From contig MEOG01000115.1 of NCBI GenBank assembly GCA_001769125.1, positions 1 through 64,000 of the forward strand: a stretch of 64,000 bases of DNA. The letters run 5' to 3'. Shown here one piece after another: positions 27,105 to 39,600 of the stretch. The stretch is from Bacteroidetes bacterium GWF2_35_48. Lineage in GTDB: Bacteria; Bacteroidota; Bacteroidia; Bacteroidales; GWF2-35-48. Under the pieces are notes generated by a model. It saw nothing but the letters and a program-made list of their open reading frames with translations. It was not told the origin of the DNA and did no database searches. Position 1 is the stretch's first letter, and every line of letters starts with the position of its first letter. The position numbers were made by a program, and so were the translations under genes.

Positions 27105-28154
27105 TTATTCCTGAGGTATTAATAGTTTCACACAAAAATTATTTTCAATAATACTTGTTTTCAATAACAATTCATTTCCATAAATTAACTTCAAGCGATC
27201 GCTTATATTTTTCAATCCCATCCCCGCTCCTTTTCTGCTTTTCACTTCCGGATCAAAATTATTTATTATCTCAATATTCAATATATTTCCCAGCAGAAAA
27301 ACATTCGTGATTATTCGAACCGGCTCTGTACTTTCGTGAACACCATGTTTTACAGCGTTCTCGTAAATAGGCTGAAGAATCATCAGAGGGATTACTGCGC
27401 TATTCGTATTTTCTGCAATATTATATTCAAACAATAAACGGCTGCCAAAACGCACTTGTTCAATTTCGAGATAACGAGAAATATTCTCAAGTTCTGTTTT
27501 TAAATCAGATATATTCTGACCTGATTGCTTTATGGAATAACGTAAAAAATCAGAAAGCTTTACAATCATATTCTGCGCTTTTTCAGGGCTTGTAAGTGTA
27601 AGCGAGCTTATTGAATTCAGACTGTTAAAAAGAAAATGCGGGTTGATTTGTGATTTCAGCAAATTCAGTTCAGCTTCTTTAACCATCTCTGTGAGCCTTT
27701 TTTCAGCATTTAATTTTTCCTGAAGATTGTTGTAATAAATAATCAGATAATAAATCAAAACAAAAAGGAGGTAAAATATAGATCCATCAATAATTCTCCA
27801 AGGAATAGACTTGTAAAGAAATGCAACAAAAGCAGGGTCACTGTCAGATATAAATTGCAAAAGACCTATACTTGCAGAAATCCACAGTGCGATAAAAACT
27901 ACAGCAGACGTTATATGGCTGAAAAAAATATTAAAATAGGAACTTTTCTGAGGCTGGCTGTATTGAATCACATACCACAAGGCAAGCGAAAACAAGGCAA
28001 GCAGAAATTCAAAAACAAGGGCATCTGCGATAGCGAGGGCTATATCATCAATAACATAAGCATACGTGGATATGGCATGAATAGCCGCAATAAGCGTCCA
28101 TACAGCAACAAACCCAAGGATAAATTTAATATTTTTTAGGAGTGGGTGGTTCAT
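27105..28154 (-). CDS. LytS/YehU-type membrane sensor histidine kinase
   Basis: The 349-residue kinase has four predicted membrane segments (about residues 10-30, 40-62, 78-100 and 122-142), a short linker, and the His_kinase domain with the phospho-accepting His173 in LLKSQINPHFLFNSLNSISSL. The ATPase region contains VIPLMILQPIYENAVKHGV (N box) and GAGMGLKNISDRLKLIYG (G box). It lacks an extracytoplasmic sensor domain, so the membrane segments probably do the sensing (inference). It is cotranscribed with the LytTR regulator downstream and preceded by a LiaF-like gene and a candidate operator. Confidence 0.94.
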   Translation of the reverse strand: MNHPLLKNIKFILGFVAVWTLIAAIHAISTYAYVIDDIALAIADALVFEFLLALFSLALWYVIQYSQPQKSSYFNIFFSHITSAVVFIALWISASIGLLQFISDSDPAFVAFLYKSIPWRIIDGSIFYLLFVLIYYLIIYYNNLQEKLNAEKRLTEMVKEAELNLLKSQINPHFLFNSLNSISSLTLTSPEKAQNMIVKLSDFLRYSIKQSGQNISDLKTELENISRYLEIEQVRFGSRLLFEYNIAENTNSAVIPLMILQPIYENAVKHGVHESTEPVRIITNVFLLGNILNIEIINNFDPEVKSRKGAGMGLKNISDRLKLIYGNELLLKTSIIENNFCVKLLIPQE

Positions 28155-28180
28155 TTGGTAAATGGTAATTGGTAACGTAT

Positions 28181-28243
28181 AATCGTTCCATGGAACGATT
28201 GTACATTACAGGGTGGAACGATTGTACATTACAGAGTGGAATC
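28181..28243 (-). promoter_or_regulatory. Perfect 20-bp palindrome plus 23-bp direct repeats upstream of lytS-lytTR
   Basis: Positions 28181-28200 are a perfect palindrome (half-site AATCGTTCCA). The forward-strand unit TGGAACGATTGTACATTACA plus GGG or GAG is then repeated in tandem at 28191-28213 and 28214-28236, followed by a partial third TGGAATC. A 23-bp direct-repeat period suits LytTR-domain dimers. The block lies between the LiaF-like gene and the kinase gene, so autoregulation is plausible (inference). Confidence 0.6.
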
Positions 28244-28245
28244 TA

Positions 28246-28944
28246 TCAGGCACTTTTTATTTCGCCGCCGCCAAAAACAGCTTTGCCTCTAATGTATAAC
28301 TCACGTTTTGGGTCCTGAGTATTGGGCTGAATGTTCATTCTCTTGTCTGCAAAACCTCCCATAACAGAAGTAACTTCAACATTAACAATCCAGTCTGACG
28401 GGACAATAAGGCTTACACCTCCAAAAACAAGATCAACTTCCAATACATTTTTTCCTTCTGCAAGGCGCGCTCTTGAAAGGTCTAATTCTGATCCACCAAA
28501 TACAGAACTGATTTTTCCTCCTTTAAATTCAACATCTGCAATTTTATGTTTTCCACCGCTAAAAACATTTGTCTGATTAATAAAACCCGACTCCATTTCC
28601 ATTTTATTATGCATTCTGCCTATGTGATTTTTTCCATGAAAAAAAGCTACTTTTGTTACAAGATGGATACCAATGGCTATTAAGATAACAGGCCAAAACA
28701 ACTTGTAGAAATTAAAATCAAAATCAAAAACTTTGGGTAGTAAAAAAAATGAACCCACGGAAATTAAAATTACACCCAACACACGACTTTCTTTCTGAAA
28801 AACATTAACTAATCCGATAGCAATTAAAAGAACCTGCCAGTTAAAAAGAGTCCGAAAAATTGAATCGGGAAGTATACCAATATTGTGCAGCATCAGAAGG
28901 ACACCCGCTGCAATAATAATTATTCCAAAAAAAACTTTTTTCAT
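28246..28944 (-). CDS. LiaF-like membrane protein (cell-envelope response family)
   Basis: With the ATG at 28944 (MKKVFFGIIIIAAGVLLMLHNIGIL) the protein has 232 residues. The N-terminal half carries about four short hydrophobic segments of the LiaI/LiaF type (GILPDSIF, LLIAIGLVN, VLGVILISVGSFFLLP, LFWPVILIAIGIHL). The C-terminal half is a soluble beta domain with the repeated FGG motif (SSVFGGSELDL, VDLVFGGVSLIVPSDW, GKAVFGGGEIK), typical of the cell-wall-active-antibiotic response family. A longer start at 28983 would add 13 residues without hydrophobic character. In Firmicutes LiaF represses a two-component system; a similar role toward the downstream LytS/LytTR pair is inferred. Confidence 0.88.
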   Translation of the reverse strand: MKKVFFGIIIIAAGVLLMLHNIGILPDSIFRTLFNWQVLLIAIGLVNVFQKESRVLGVILISVGSFFLLPKVFDFDFNFYKLFWPVILIAIGIHLVTKVAFFHGKNHIGRMHNKMEMESGFINQTNVFSGGKHKIADVEFKGGKISSVFGGSELDLSRARLAEGKNVLEVDLVFGGVSLIVPSDWIVNVEVTSVMGGFADKRMNIQPNTQDPKRELYIRGKAVFGGGEIKSA

Positions 28945-29271
28945 ACTTTTATGATTAGAAAAAACAGTACAATAGGTTTCCATAATTCACGATTTAAAAT
29001 TAGTAATTAATTTTTATTCGGAACAAATGTAAGCCTCTAAATAAGCACTTTTCAACATGAAATCGTTAAATGGTGGAATTATCACGATGAATGGGAGAAG
29101 AGAGGGGGATTTGCTTTAGAGGCACTTGTTAGAAAGGAGCAACAACAGAAATTTACAGTCGGCACGGATTACAAATCCGTGCTAACAGAGGGAATTTTAA
29201 CTCCATCTTTTAGTATTTTTTCTGGCATTTATAGTTTTTAAATCAGTTCTGTATATCGTTATTATCAGAGT
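28945..29271. other. Spacer with a perfect 9-bp hairpin at 29162-29182
   Basis: The only clear structure is GCACGGATT-ACA-AATCCGTGC, a perfect hairpin without a T-run. The rest is AT-rich with no plausible ORF. The hairpin may be a terminal structure for nothing visible or another dispersed repeat; only one copy is present in this window. Confidence 0.5.
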
Positions 29272-30462
29272 TCAATATAAAAAACCAAACAACCAAAGCG
29301 GTATTTCATTTTTAAAACCTGTTTCAATATCGTCTAATACCAGATATGAATCTTTGATGTTTTTAATTTGTCTAAAAGTTTTATTCTGCCCACCTACTTC
29401 AAAAGTATATTTTCCTGAAACAAAAAAATCACCCTGCACAGGATAATGAACCGATAAAACATTCCCTACCTGATTCAAGAAAAAAGTTTCCCTTAAAGTT
29501 CCCTTGTTTTCATTTTCACGCGCTATTGCATACATTAAATTAGGATGATGTAAATAAACTTTTTCCGGTTTTGTCAACAAGCTTACACCTTTATTGTGTG
29601 GATATAATGTGTATATAATTTTTGCTTCTGATAAATAATGAAAATATAATTTAAGGGTATTCCTGCTTATGCCTGTTCTTTCACTGATTTTTTGAATATT
29701 CGGTTTAAACGGAACACTCGCTCCTATGATATATAACAATTGTCTTATTTTTTCGATATTCCCAATATTTAATTGCGTTGCATGAGGAATATCTGACTTA
29801 AGAATCAAATTAACAGATTCTGCCAGTTTAAACGAATAGGTATAAATATTATCTAAAAAAAATGGATAATAACCGTATGTAATGTACTCATTATATTTCT
29901 GAACAGGCTTAATTTTCTTTCTTATTGTGTTTGCAATTTTTTGGTGGTTTTCCAAAATATCAAGCAGCTCAAACTTACTGAAACTTGTTCCTTCAGTTAA
30001 ATTTATATACTCTCTGAGCGATAGTCCATTCAGATTATACATATACATACGTCTTGCCAGGTCGCCTTTCGATTTTCTAATATGCAATAACGATGAACCT
30101 GTGAAAACAACCTTTAACTCAGGATACCTGTCATAAATTAATTTGAGTTCCTTCGACCAATTCAGATAATGATGCACCTCATCCACAAATAAAAATTTTC
30201 CCCCATTTTTAACAAAAGAATCTGCAAAATCAATTAATCTGTTATCTGAAAAATACAAATCCTCTAAAGTGATATATACCCCGCTTTGTTGAAAATTTTT
30301 TATTTTAAGATATTGCAACAGTAATGTTGTTTTCCCCGCGCCTCTGCTGCCTTTAATTCCTATCATGCGATCCTTTCCATCTATCACAGATATGCAATCT
30401 CTTACATAGGTCAAAGGGGTCTGATCAATTAGCCTCGCTGATAATTCATACAATGTTCTCAT
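29272..30462 (-). CDS. AAA-type ATPase with DUF4143 C-terminal domain
   Basis: The 396-residue protein has an N-terminal AAA_14 ATPase domain with Walker A GIKGSRGAGKTTLL (residues about 36-48), Walker B FLFVDEVHHYLNW (about 90-102) and sensor segment VVFTGSSLLHI. A winged helix (KISERTGISRNTLKLYFHYLSEAKIIYTLYPH) and the DUF4143 nuclease-like region (YLHHPNLMYAIA, ETFFLNQVG, YTFEVGGQNKTFRQIKN) follow. Such proteins are common, often single genes of unknown role, and have been linked to mobile or defence contexts without firm proof. Its upstream region has a palindrome and a repeated box (30467-30524). Confidence 0.9.
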   Translation of the reverse strand: MRTLYELSARLIDQTPLTYVRDCISVIDGKDRMIGIKGSRGAGKTTLLLQYLKIKNFQQSGVYITLEDLYFSDNRLIDFADSFVKNGGKFLFVDEVHHYLNWSKELKLIYDRYPELKVVFTGSSLLHIRKSKGDLARRMYMYNLNGLSLREYINLTEGTSFSKFELLDILENHQKIANTIRKKIKPVQKYNEYITYGYYPFFLDNIYTYSFKLAESVNLILKSDIPHATQLNIGNIEKIRQLLYIIGASVPFKPNIQKISERTGISRNTLKLYFHYLSEAKIIYTLYPHNKGVSLLTKPEKVYLHHPNLMYAIARENENKGTLRETFFLNQVGNVLSVHYPVQGDFFVSGKYTFEVGGQNKTFRQIKNIKDSYLVLDDIETGFKNEIPLWLFGFLY

Positions 30463-30524
30463 AAATAAAATGGTTTATACAAAAACCAAAAATAAACAAA
30501 AAATGGTTTATACGCAAACCATTT
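30463..30524 (-). promoter_or_regulatory. Palindromic, repeated box upstream of the DUF4143 ATPase
   Basis: The 14-mer AAAATGGTTTATAC occurs at 30467-30480 and again at 30500-30513, a 33-bp period. The second copy is half of a perfect palindrome, AAATGGTTT-6 bases-AAACCATTT (30501-30524); the first is followed by a partial mirror half. The first copy is only 5 bases from the start codon, so binding there would block expression. An autoregulatory site is likely (inference). Confidence 0.55.
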
Positions 30525-30537
30525 TTAAAAAAAGTAT

Positions 30538-30603
30538 AAAAAAACGGTAATTTCGATGCTTCGGCTCTGCTCAGCAGCCCCAAACTCAATCACCGTTTTT
30601 TTT
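30538..30603 (-). terminator. Terminator-like hairpin downstream of the giant surface-protein gene
   Basis: AAAAAAACGGT and ACCGTTTTTTTT flank a 43-base loop that contains a GCTCTGCTCAGC inner hairpin. T-runs flank both strands. It begins about 55 bases after the reverse-strand stop codon at 30659. The loop shares GCTTCGGCTC with the hairpin at 1848. Confidence 0.7.
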
Positions 30604-30658
30604 GTTATTGTAAAACTATTTTCCGTGCAATAGTTTTGAATATTATTTTCTTATGTCA

Positions 30659-33600
30659 TTAATAAACAATCTTCCTCACGTGCCTTTCGCCTTTTGATTC
30701 AACAACAATAAAGTAAGCACCGGCAGCAAAGTGGTGCATGTTGTAACGGAAGCTGTTATAGCCTTTTTGTACATTTACTTTCCGGATTCCGAGTTCACGC
30801 CCGAGACAATCATAGAGCTTTAATGATAACCCTTCTTCTACTTCTGTTGATAGTTGAACCACTATATCTCTGTTATCTGCATCATAATAGGCATTGAAAA
30901 AAGTGCCTTGTGCAGTTATTTCCTGTGAACAGGAAGCTGAAACAACCTGAGAAATCGTAGCATTACCATCGTAATCTGTTTGAATTAAGCGGTAGTAATT
31001 TATCGCGGGGTTTGCCTGTAAATCATAATACGAATACAGCTTAATTTCGTTGCTGTTACCTGCGCCTGTTACATTTGCTATGGTAGTCCAGTTTGACATA
31101 TCCTCGCTTTTCTGAATGAGGAAATACGCATTATTGATTTCAGTAAATGTAGTCCATTTAACCTCTATATTTCCATTTTGACATTCAGCCATCAGACCAG
31201 CCATTTCAACAGGGAGAGGATTTTTTCCGGTTTTTGAGCCGAAAGTAATGGGGGAATAAGTTGTGAATGTAGTCCCGGTAAGATGACCTTTGTTCGCACC
31301 ATCAGAAACCCATGCATTATCTCCTTTTTTATCCCAAAGTGCTCCTCCGTAGTGACCAACAGCAATATCTGAAACTTCTGATGCATTCATACCGCTTCTT
31401 GTCATATCCAATGTATAGATAGTAACATCGCGGGTTTGCGGTGCTCCACCTGAAGCTTCAATATTCCAGTACTCAACACTGCTAACATGGTGCAAGCCTG
31501 CTTCCATAACATTTGACCAGAAAGGGACATTCAAATCCAGCAAAGTAGAGCGGTGCTTGTAACGCGCAGTATATTCATGCGTAACCAAACCGGCAGAATT
31601 ATTCATGTTGACAGGTCCGCATGCCTTAACAGTTCCCTGTACATTACCTGTAGGAAATGTGAAATTATCATTTCCGATCTTCTTAACTGTAGCATCCACA
31701 AAAGAATTGTCTGAATACCCTGAAGTTGTCGCTTGATCTCTGAATATTACAGTCTTTGCAAGACTAGGGTTCAAGAAACCGGAACGGTCGAAAATAAAGC
31801 GCATATTCGGTCTTAAAAATGACCTGCCACCATAATTAGGAGGCGTAACTGCATCAGCATATCCATAAGACATCATATAATTTCCGGTAGCAGTAAAATC
31901 AGTTGAATTAACCTTGAAATAATTTTGCTCCGCACAATAAGTACCATTATCTCCCCATGTAATTTCAACAATCAGATTTCTTGTTCCGTCATATATAAAA
32001 TCATCCACATCAAATACAATCCAACCTGCTTCTGCAGGCATTGAATAAGGATTTGCGCTGAAAACCGGTGCTGCTGCTATAATCGTAAATGCTGCATTTG
32101 GCAACGAATTCAGCACAGTGTGGTCAACTTTAATCGTAAAATTATTAAAACTTCTGTGTGCAACTGTAGTTGTAAACTGACTTACATCAATTGCAAGATG
32201 TGTTATTTTCTTTACATTACCAAGTTCAGCATTTGTGTACAACATTTGTGTTTTGTTGTTTTCATAATAGTTATAGAAAGGACCTGTTGCTCCGGCGTTG
32301 ACAATGCCTGTTCCTGCTGTTAATACAGAGCCATTCATTATACCATAAGACAAAGACATATTAGTTTTAATATCTATATCATCACTTATATAAATAGTTC
32401 CCGGAACATTTGACCCGTTTTTATTATCCAAAGAAATGTTTTCAAAAAATTGAGAACCGACTTTATTTGAATGAACAATCTGGGTATTGCCTGTTCCTAA
32501 TAATTTAATAACAGGTGTTGTATTTGCCCAAGTAATTGTTCCCAAATTTGTCCAATCTTTCAGACATTCAACAGCAGTATTTCCAGTAAGACTTAATGTT
32601 GTACCGCTGTTAATCTGCATATTTTTGGTTTTGTATGTTTTACCCGTAACAATTTCAAAAACACTGTTAGAAACTTCTGTTTCTGCAATACTTCCACTGC
32701 TTACAGTTGCATTAAATTGGGCTGTAGGTGTTCCGGAACCAAAGGGGTGGAATTTAAACTTCGCATTTGTATAAGTTCCTGAACCTAAAATATGCCCTTT
32801 TGCACCGTCAGTTGTTGAGCCAATCACAATAATTTTATTATTATCATCGGTCATAATCAGTGTTCCGTTATTGGTAATATCTCCGGTAACCATAATGCCT
32901 GAATGGTCGGGGGCTTTTAAGATATCCACATCATCAAAAGAGGCAGGGCAGGAGGCAGATGTAATTGTCCATCTTAATGTATTCAACCCGTTTGCCAAGC
33001 CATTAACGGTAGCTGCCGGAGATGCATTATTCGGATTATAACTTGAAACTGTACCCAAAATTACACTCCATGCTCCTGTACCAACAGTTGGCGTATTTGC
33101 AGCCATAACAGCAGAATTGCCTGAAAGAAGGGTTTGATCGAGACCTGCATCAGCAATAGTAGGCATCACATTTGTTATTACCACCTGATCTGAAGATACG
33201 CAACCATTGTGCGTCATTGTCCATGTTAATGTATTTGCACCACTATTTAAATCAGAAACCGTTGTGTTGTTAAGATTTGGGTCAGCAAATGTTCCTGTTC
33301 CTGTCCAAGCTCCTGTACCCGCAGGAGGCGCATTTCCGGCCAATGTAACATTTGGATTCGGGCAAGCTGTGGGCTGATCGGGACCTGCATTCGCATAATT
33401 CGGAGTTACATAGCAACTGCGTGTTGCCTGAACCGTGTTTCCATAACATCCCTGGTTAATCTTTCCACCATTGTAATCCTGCTCATTTGCATAAGCATCT
33501 GCTGTATTCCCTTTATCAATACAAGAAGAGTAGAAACCTGCATAAGAAGACCATGAACCGCCAGTCTCATTATATGGAGGCCAACTTCCACCTGCATAAG

Positions 33601-36600
33601 TACTGCTGTTTGCCATAGATTTCAAATGGAAATCTGTTCCTGGATTAACAAATTGCGGATTTGTAACACAATCGCTGTTTCCATAAGAGGTATTATTCCA
33701 AGTGATGGAATCGGAATAATTAACTGCTGTGTGTTTAACAAAATTTGTATTCCCATTTTTAAAATATGTATTAAACCCTGAAGAAGTACTTATATTCACA
33801 TCCGAACGCATTGCATAATATTGATCTCCTGAACCCGTATTGGCTACAAAAATATTATTTTGCACCAAATGACCTGAACCAGCAGCAATATATAAACCTG
33901 AACCATTATAAGAATAAGAAGGAGCTGTTGCATAAGTAATACTGAGTTCCCAGTTAACTATTGTACCAACATCAGAACCAGCACCATCGCAAACAAGTAA
34001 TTTCCAAGTACCATTTGTATTCTTTCCATTAAGAGCAGAAAGTGCTTCCACCGGAATATAAGTTCCTGTAAATGGTGCAACTCCTGCAGAAATATGTGTG
34101 GCAGCCTGATCATCAAACCATGTGTCTGTAAAATTATCTCCAGAACTGCCGTTGTTAACAGCCAATCCTACCTGTGTGCCATCAGGATGCCTGAGGTATA
34201 TCTTTAAATCCCAATCATAAGTATGATTAATTTTAATTCTGACATTTACATCCTGAATAATTTGAGACTGCGTTACAGATATATTACTTTCAGTGAATGT
34301 AGGACAAGCACCATCTGGGATTGCAATATTTACAGTTCCCGAAGTCGGATTAGGAGCAATAACAGCACTGCCTCCCGTTACCGTTGACGAACCATTTCCA
34401 TAGCAAGTATTATTCTTTATGGTAGAAGTTGCAGTATTCGTAATATAAATCCCATGATCTTTGTGGTTGTAACATAAGTTATTCTTAATGGTAACACTAT
34501 TAATCCCGGTCTGAAGTTCAATACCATATTTTGCAGTATTATAGCACTTGTTGTATTCAATAACAGAAGTTGCAGAAGTTCCACTTTGACGAATGTTTGT
34601 AGTGCCACAATCGTGTATAATATTTGAAGAAATAGTATCATTAGTCCCAACTGTCCAGATACCAACTATTGTAGCATTTTTTATTTCAAATCCTTTAACA
34701 GTAACATAATCAATTGCACCAGCAGCATCGTTAATATACAATCCATAATTAAAACCGGTAGCATCAATAACAGGAGCAGCACCCGGAGCAGCTTCAAAAC
34801 GAAGTCTGTTTGCAGCAGTAGGATTAAAATTCTTATTTATATCTAATCCTTCGCTGTAACTGCCATCAAAAACACGGATTGTTTTATTTGCATCGAAATT
34901 TGTTGCACCCCACCATGCCCAAAGACCGTTAACAGCACTTGTAATTGTCGGATGATCATCTTCTGAAGGATTTTGCTGTTTAACAGGGATAATATTGCGC
35001 GTTGCAATTGTAACAATATTATTACTGGTAGCATTTGGTGTAACGCCATTGCTTACAACCAAAGTATTATTCGGATAATTTCCTGCAGGGAATGTAAATG
35101 AAGCTGAAACGAAATTGGCAGCAACCAAAGTTCCTGAAATACCCCCAAGGGTTGCAGTGGGGTCAATTAGATTCGTTCCCTGAATAGTAACAGTTCTGCC
35201 CCTGTCTTTATAGAGTGTAACCTGATTCCCGGCTCCCGGATCTTCAATTGTTGGTGCTTCCTTTGATTTAGATGCTTGAGAAGTACCTCCATAACACCCG
35301 ATATTAACAATACTTTTATTCGGAGCAGGTTCGTCAGAAACAGCATCAGAAGGATTCCCGGCATCAAGATTTGGGGAGTCTTCTGTATCATAAGTCCATG
35401 TTCCACCTATTTGTGATAATGGAGGCCATTCTCCACCCGTGTAAGATCCTGCTTTTGAATTGAGATGGAAATCAACTCCGGTATTTATAAATTTTGAATC
35501 AGCGCAAATATTATTGGCAACAACAGCATTCCATGCTGCAATGGTTGCATAAGGTGTACCATTATATTTAACAACATTCGTATTTCCGTTATTATATATA
35601 TTATTGTATCCCGAACTGCCGGTATTAATGGTTGTAGCAGTCTGAAAAGCGGTAAACTGGTCGCCGCTACCGGAACGAGCCTGAAGCATATTGTTTTTCA
35701 CAATTGTTCCTGTACCAGACTGCACGTACAAAGCATTTGCTCCATTGGGGGCAATGTTTCCTGTAATAACTACATCATCAATATTCCACCCGCAGTATGT
35801 TACAGAAGCATCTGTAACACCTAACCCGAAGCGGAATTTAAAACTTGCATTCGCGTAAGCACTCACGTCAAAATCCTGATACAGCCAAGAGTAATCAGCA
35901 ACAGAACTTGTATTCTGCCAAATATTTACCCATGAAGATCCGTTCCATACATCTATATATACATGATCCCAGGTAGGACTTTCAATTCCAAGCCAGCGAT
36001 AGAAGGTTAGGTGTTGATTTGTATAACCAGTAAGATTAATTGTAGGAGAAGTTGCATAATACGTGGATGTCATATCATTTGCATAGCAACCACCAAGAAT
36101 ATACCCCAAAACGTAATTATCACCAGTTGGTGAATTATCATTTGCAGGATCCTGAGAACCTGAACAGCTAGACGAACCGGTAGTAGAACCTCTTGCCCAG
36201 TTCGTACCAAGAGTCCAGCCTGTTGCTGTACTGAAATCATCGCTCCAAATACTTGCTGCTGCGCCCCCTGAACCGTTATTAACAGAACTATTGTTCTGAA
36301 CAACCGTATTGGTAGAACTCACAACATGGATACCATGCGAGCCATTATTGTAACAAAGGTTATGGTGTATCCCAGACTGGGTTCCTGAATTTATCAAATA
36401 AATCCCCGTGGCTCCCGAGTTATAACACTTATTATAACCGATTTCATTGCTGCTGCCGTTTACATATATATTAGATGTAGTAGCCCCATAAACCGTAAAG
36501 CCCTGAATTTTAACATAAGTTTCTGAAATGTTGAATCCATAAGCATTCCCTGTGGCATTAATTATCGGTGTTTCATTGGCTGCCGCTTCAAAAACAAGCC

Positions 36601-39600
36601 TGCCTGAAGAAGTTGGAACAAGCGCTGAATTTGGTGCTACTATTCCGGTATAATTTCCGCCCGAATAGGTATAAACCCGAACAATAACATCATTATCAAA
36701 GGGTGTAGTGCCCCAAACCGTATAAACATCGGCAATAGCGGCTGTTATTGAAAGGTATTGCTGTCCTCCGTCTCCATCTACAGTAAACAGATATTTTCTT
36801 GTCCATGTGGAAATGGTGTTTGAATTCAGGGTCGTTCCGCAGCCAGCAGTAGTTGCGCGAACCCTGTAGAAATACTGCGTGTTTGCGGTCAACCCTGTAA
36901 CCGGGTAAGTGGTAACCAATCCAACATTGAGATTATTATATCCAGCCACAAATGATGAGAAACTGCTGTTGGTAGAAACATCTAAATAATATGCTGTTGC
37001 CCCAGTGAGTGTATTCCAGTTGGCATTAAATGATGTACTGGTCTGTCCTGTACCATTTGTAGCTACAGGTCCATCGTTTGGAATAACCGTTATGACAAGA
37101 TTAGCACAGGTTGTGATATTACAATCGCCTTCTGCATACGCATAATAGGTAGCACTGGTTGTTGGCGAAACCGTAGCCGGGCTTCCCTGTGTAGCGGTTA
37201 GAGAAATATAATCTATTTCCATGTTTACACCGGTGTTACCGCACCAGTCGAACCTCCAGCCTGTAATATTTCCACCCAAGGTATAATCCGGATCACTTCC
37301 CATATTGACATTTGCTACGTGCCATGCTCCGTCACTTACCAAGGCAGCAGAAGCAGATTCACCGCCAACAGCACCACCATGAGCAGTGTTATAGAAAAAA
37401 ATCTCAACGGTTCCGGCTGTTCCTGAAACAACCCGGTAACGCATTTGCACATATTTATAAATAGAGGGGTCAAATGAACCGAGACCGCTCATATAGATCA
37501 TCGGGTCACCATTAAAAGATGTAACATTTAATATTCCACCGGAAGAATTTACAGTTGTCCCATCTGTACCATAAGGCTGCGAATTCCAAGGCTGAATAAA
37601 TACCGGACCACATGTATTATAGCCAAATTTCCATACAGCACCGCTTCCCAATGAACCGCCATTCACGGTTAAGTTGGTAGAATTGCCTGCGCATATCGGG
37701 TTAGTAGATGCAGAAATGCTGGTGGGAGCGGTTGAATTGGATTTTACGGTAACAGCCAATGTACGAGCAGCACTAGTTCCGCATATACCTGTTGCCGTTA
37801 CAGAAATATTGCCATTTTGACCTGCAGCACCTGTTGTTACAATAATGGAAGTAGTACCACCACCTGCAGTGATTGACCAGCCAGTAGGAACTGACCAGTT
37901 ATACGTTGTGGCATAAGTAACTGCTGAAATACTGTAAGTCTGGCTTGTGAGAGCCGGACACTGATTTGGAATACCTGTAATAGCACCCGGTTGTGCAGGT
38001 GTTGCAACAACCGTTACCGCCTTTGTCTGTGCAGCACTTGTTCCACAAGAATTACCTGCAGTTACGGTTATGTTTCCGTTCTGACCACCACTTCCAGTTG
38101 TAACAGAAATTGATGTTGTACCTTGACCGGAATTAATTGTCCAACCTGCGGGTACATTCCAATTATAAGTGCTCGCATTAGGAACAGCAGAAATACTATA
38201 TGTTTGACCTGATAATCCCGCACACTGTGCTGCCGTGCCACTAATTGCTCCGGGTGTAGCAGGAGTTGCAGGACTGACGGTTACTCCAACTGATGTTCTT
38301 GATACAGAAACACAACCTGAAGAGGCATAGGTTATTTTTGTATACCCATTATCAATTTTTCCAACCATTGTACCACCGACAGGATTTGGCATAGATGAAT
38401 TTCCGTCTATAGTTGTCCCATTAGTTACACCACCTATATATCCTGAACCTCCACCCCCACCTTGTGTATCTGTACCTGTTGAACCAGAGGAAAGTGTTCC
38501 ACCACCGTAATAACCGCCCCCTCCACCGCCACCATCTCCAAAATTGGTGCTACCTCCGTAACCAAGTCCCCCTCCTGATCCTGCTGCGCTTTGAGTTGCA
38601 TCGTAAGTAGCATAACCAACACCAGTTGTTCCACCTCCATGCCCATAGCTATCTCCAGAATCTTCGCCACCGCCGCCGCCTCCACCTGCAATAATAACCC
38701 GATTTGCATATGCTGTACCACCGTATCTTACATCCGTTGCGCCGCCACCGCCATTGCCTGGCTCAGTTGCATCAAAGGCATATCCGCTACCTCCACCATT
38801 ATATCCACCGGCGGCAATGCCACTAGTTGAAGATGCTCCATATCCTCCTACATAAATATAAACAGTATTGCCGGGAGTAACAGCTAGTGTTCCTCTAGAG
38901 TATCCACCTTTTCCACCATATCCACTTGAGGTATTCCCACTCAGCCGTTGTCCTCCTCCTTCAGCTCCCCAAACTTCAAAATCAAGGCTTGTTACGCCAG
39001 CCGGTACAACAAATGTCTGCTGTCCCCCTGTAAAATTATAAGTCTGGGTTTGTGCTGATATAGCTTCGGCATAATAGGTTGTTGTACTTCCTGGTGAAAC
39101 ATTGTAATTTACACCGCTGGCACTGTTTCCAATAGGTGTTCCCCCAGTAGAAACTGTATACCAATTTATTGTATTACCCGCAGATGTGCCATTCAGATTT
39201 GAAGAATTACTCGGGCAAATCGTCCCCGGAGTAGCTGTTACTGCGGTAGGTGATGCCAAGCCAGATGTTACAGCCTTCGTAGAAGCGGCACTGATCCCGC
39301 ATGAATTCTGAGCAGTTACTGTAATATTTCCATTTTGCCCACAAGCACCTGTTGTTACGGTTATTGAGGTCGTACCACTTCCCGCCGTAATACTCCAACC
39401 TGTAGGTACATTCCAATTATATGTAGTGGCATTTGGAACTGCCGAAATACTATATACCTGACCAGCAAGATTTGCAAATTGTGCAGCAGTGCCACTTATC
39501 GCTCCCGGTGTAGCCGGGGTACCTGGATTAACGGTTACTGCTTTAGTTTGAGCAGAACTGGTACCGCAGGTATTACCGGCTGTTACTGCTATATTGCCAT

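Noticed and set aside
38400-38830. Overlapping ORFs in other frames of the glycine-rich region
   Set aside because: They are by-products of GGN codon repeats in the true frame of the giant surface-protein gene.
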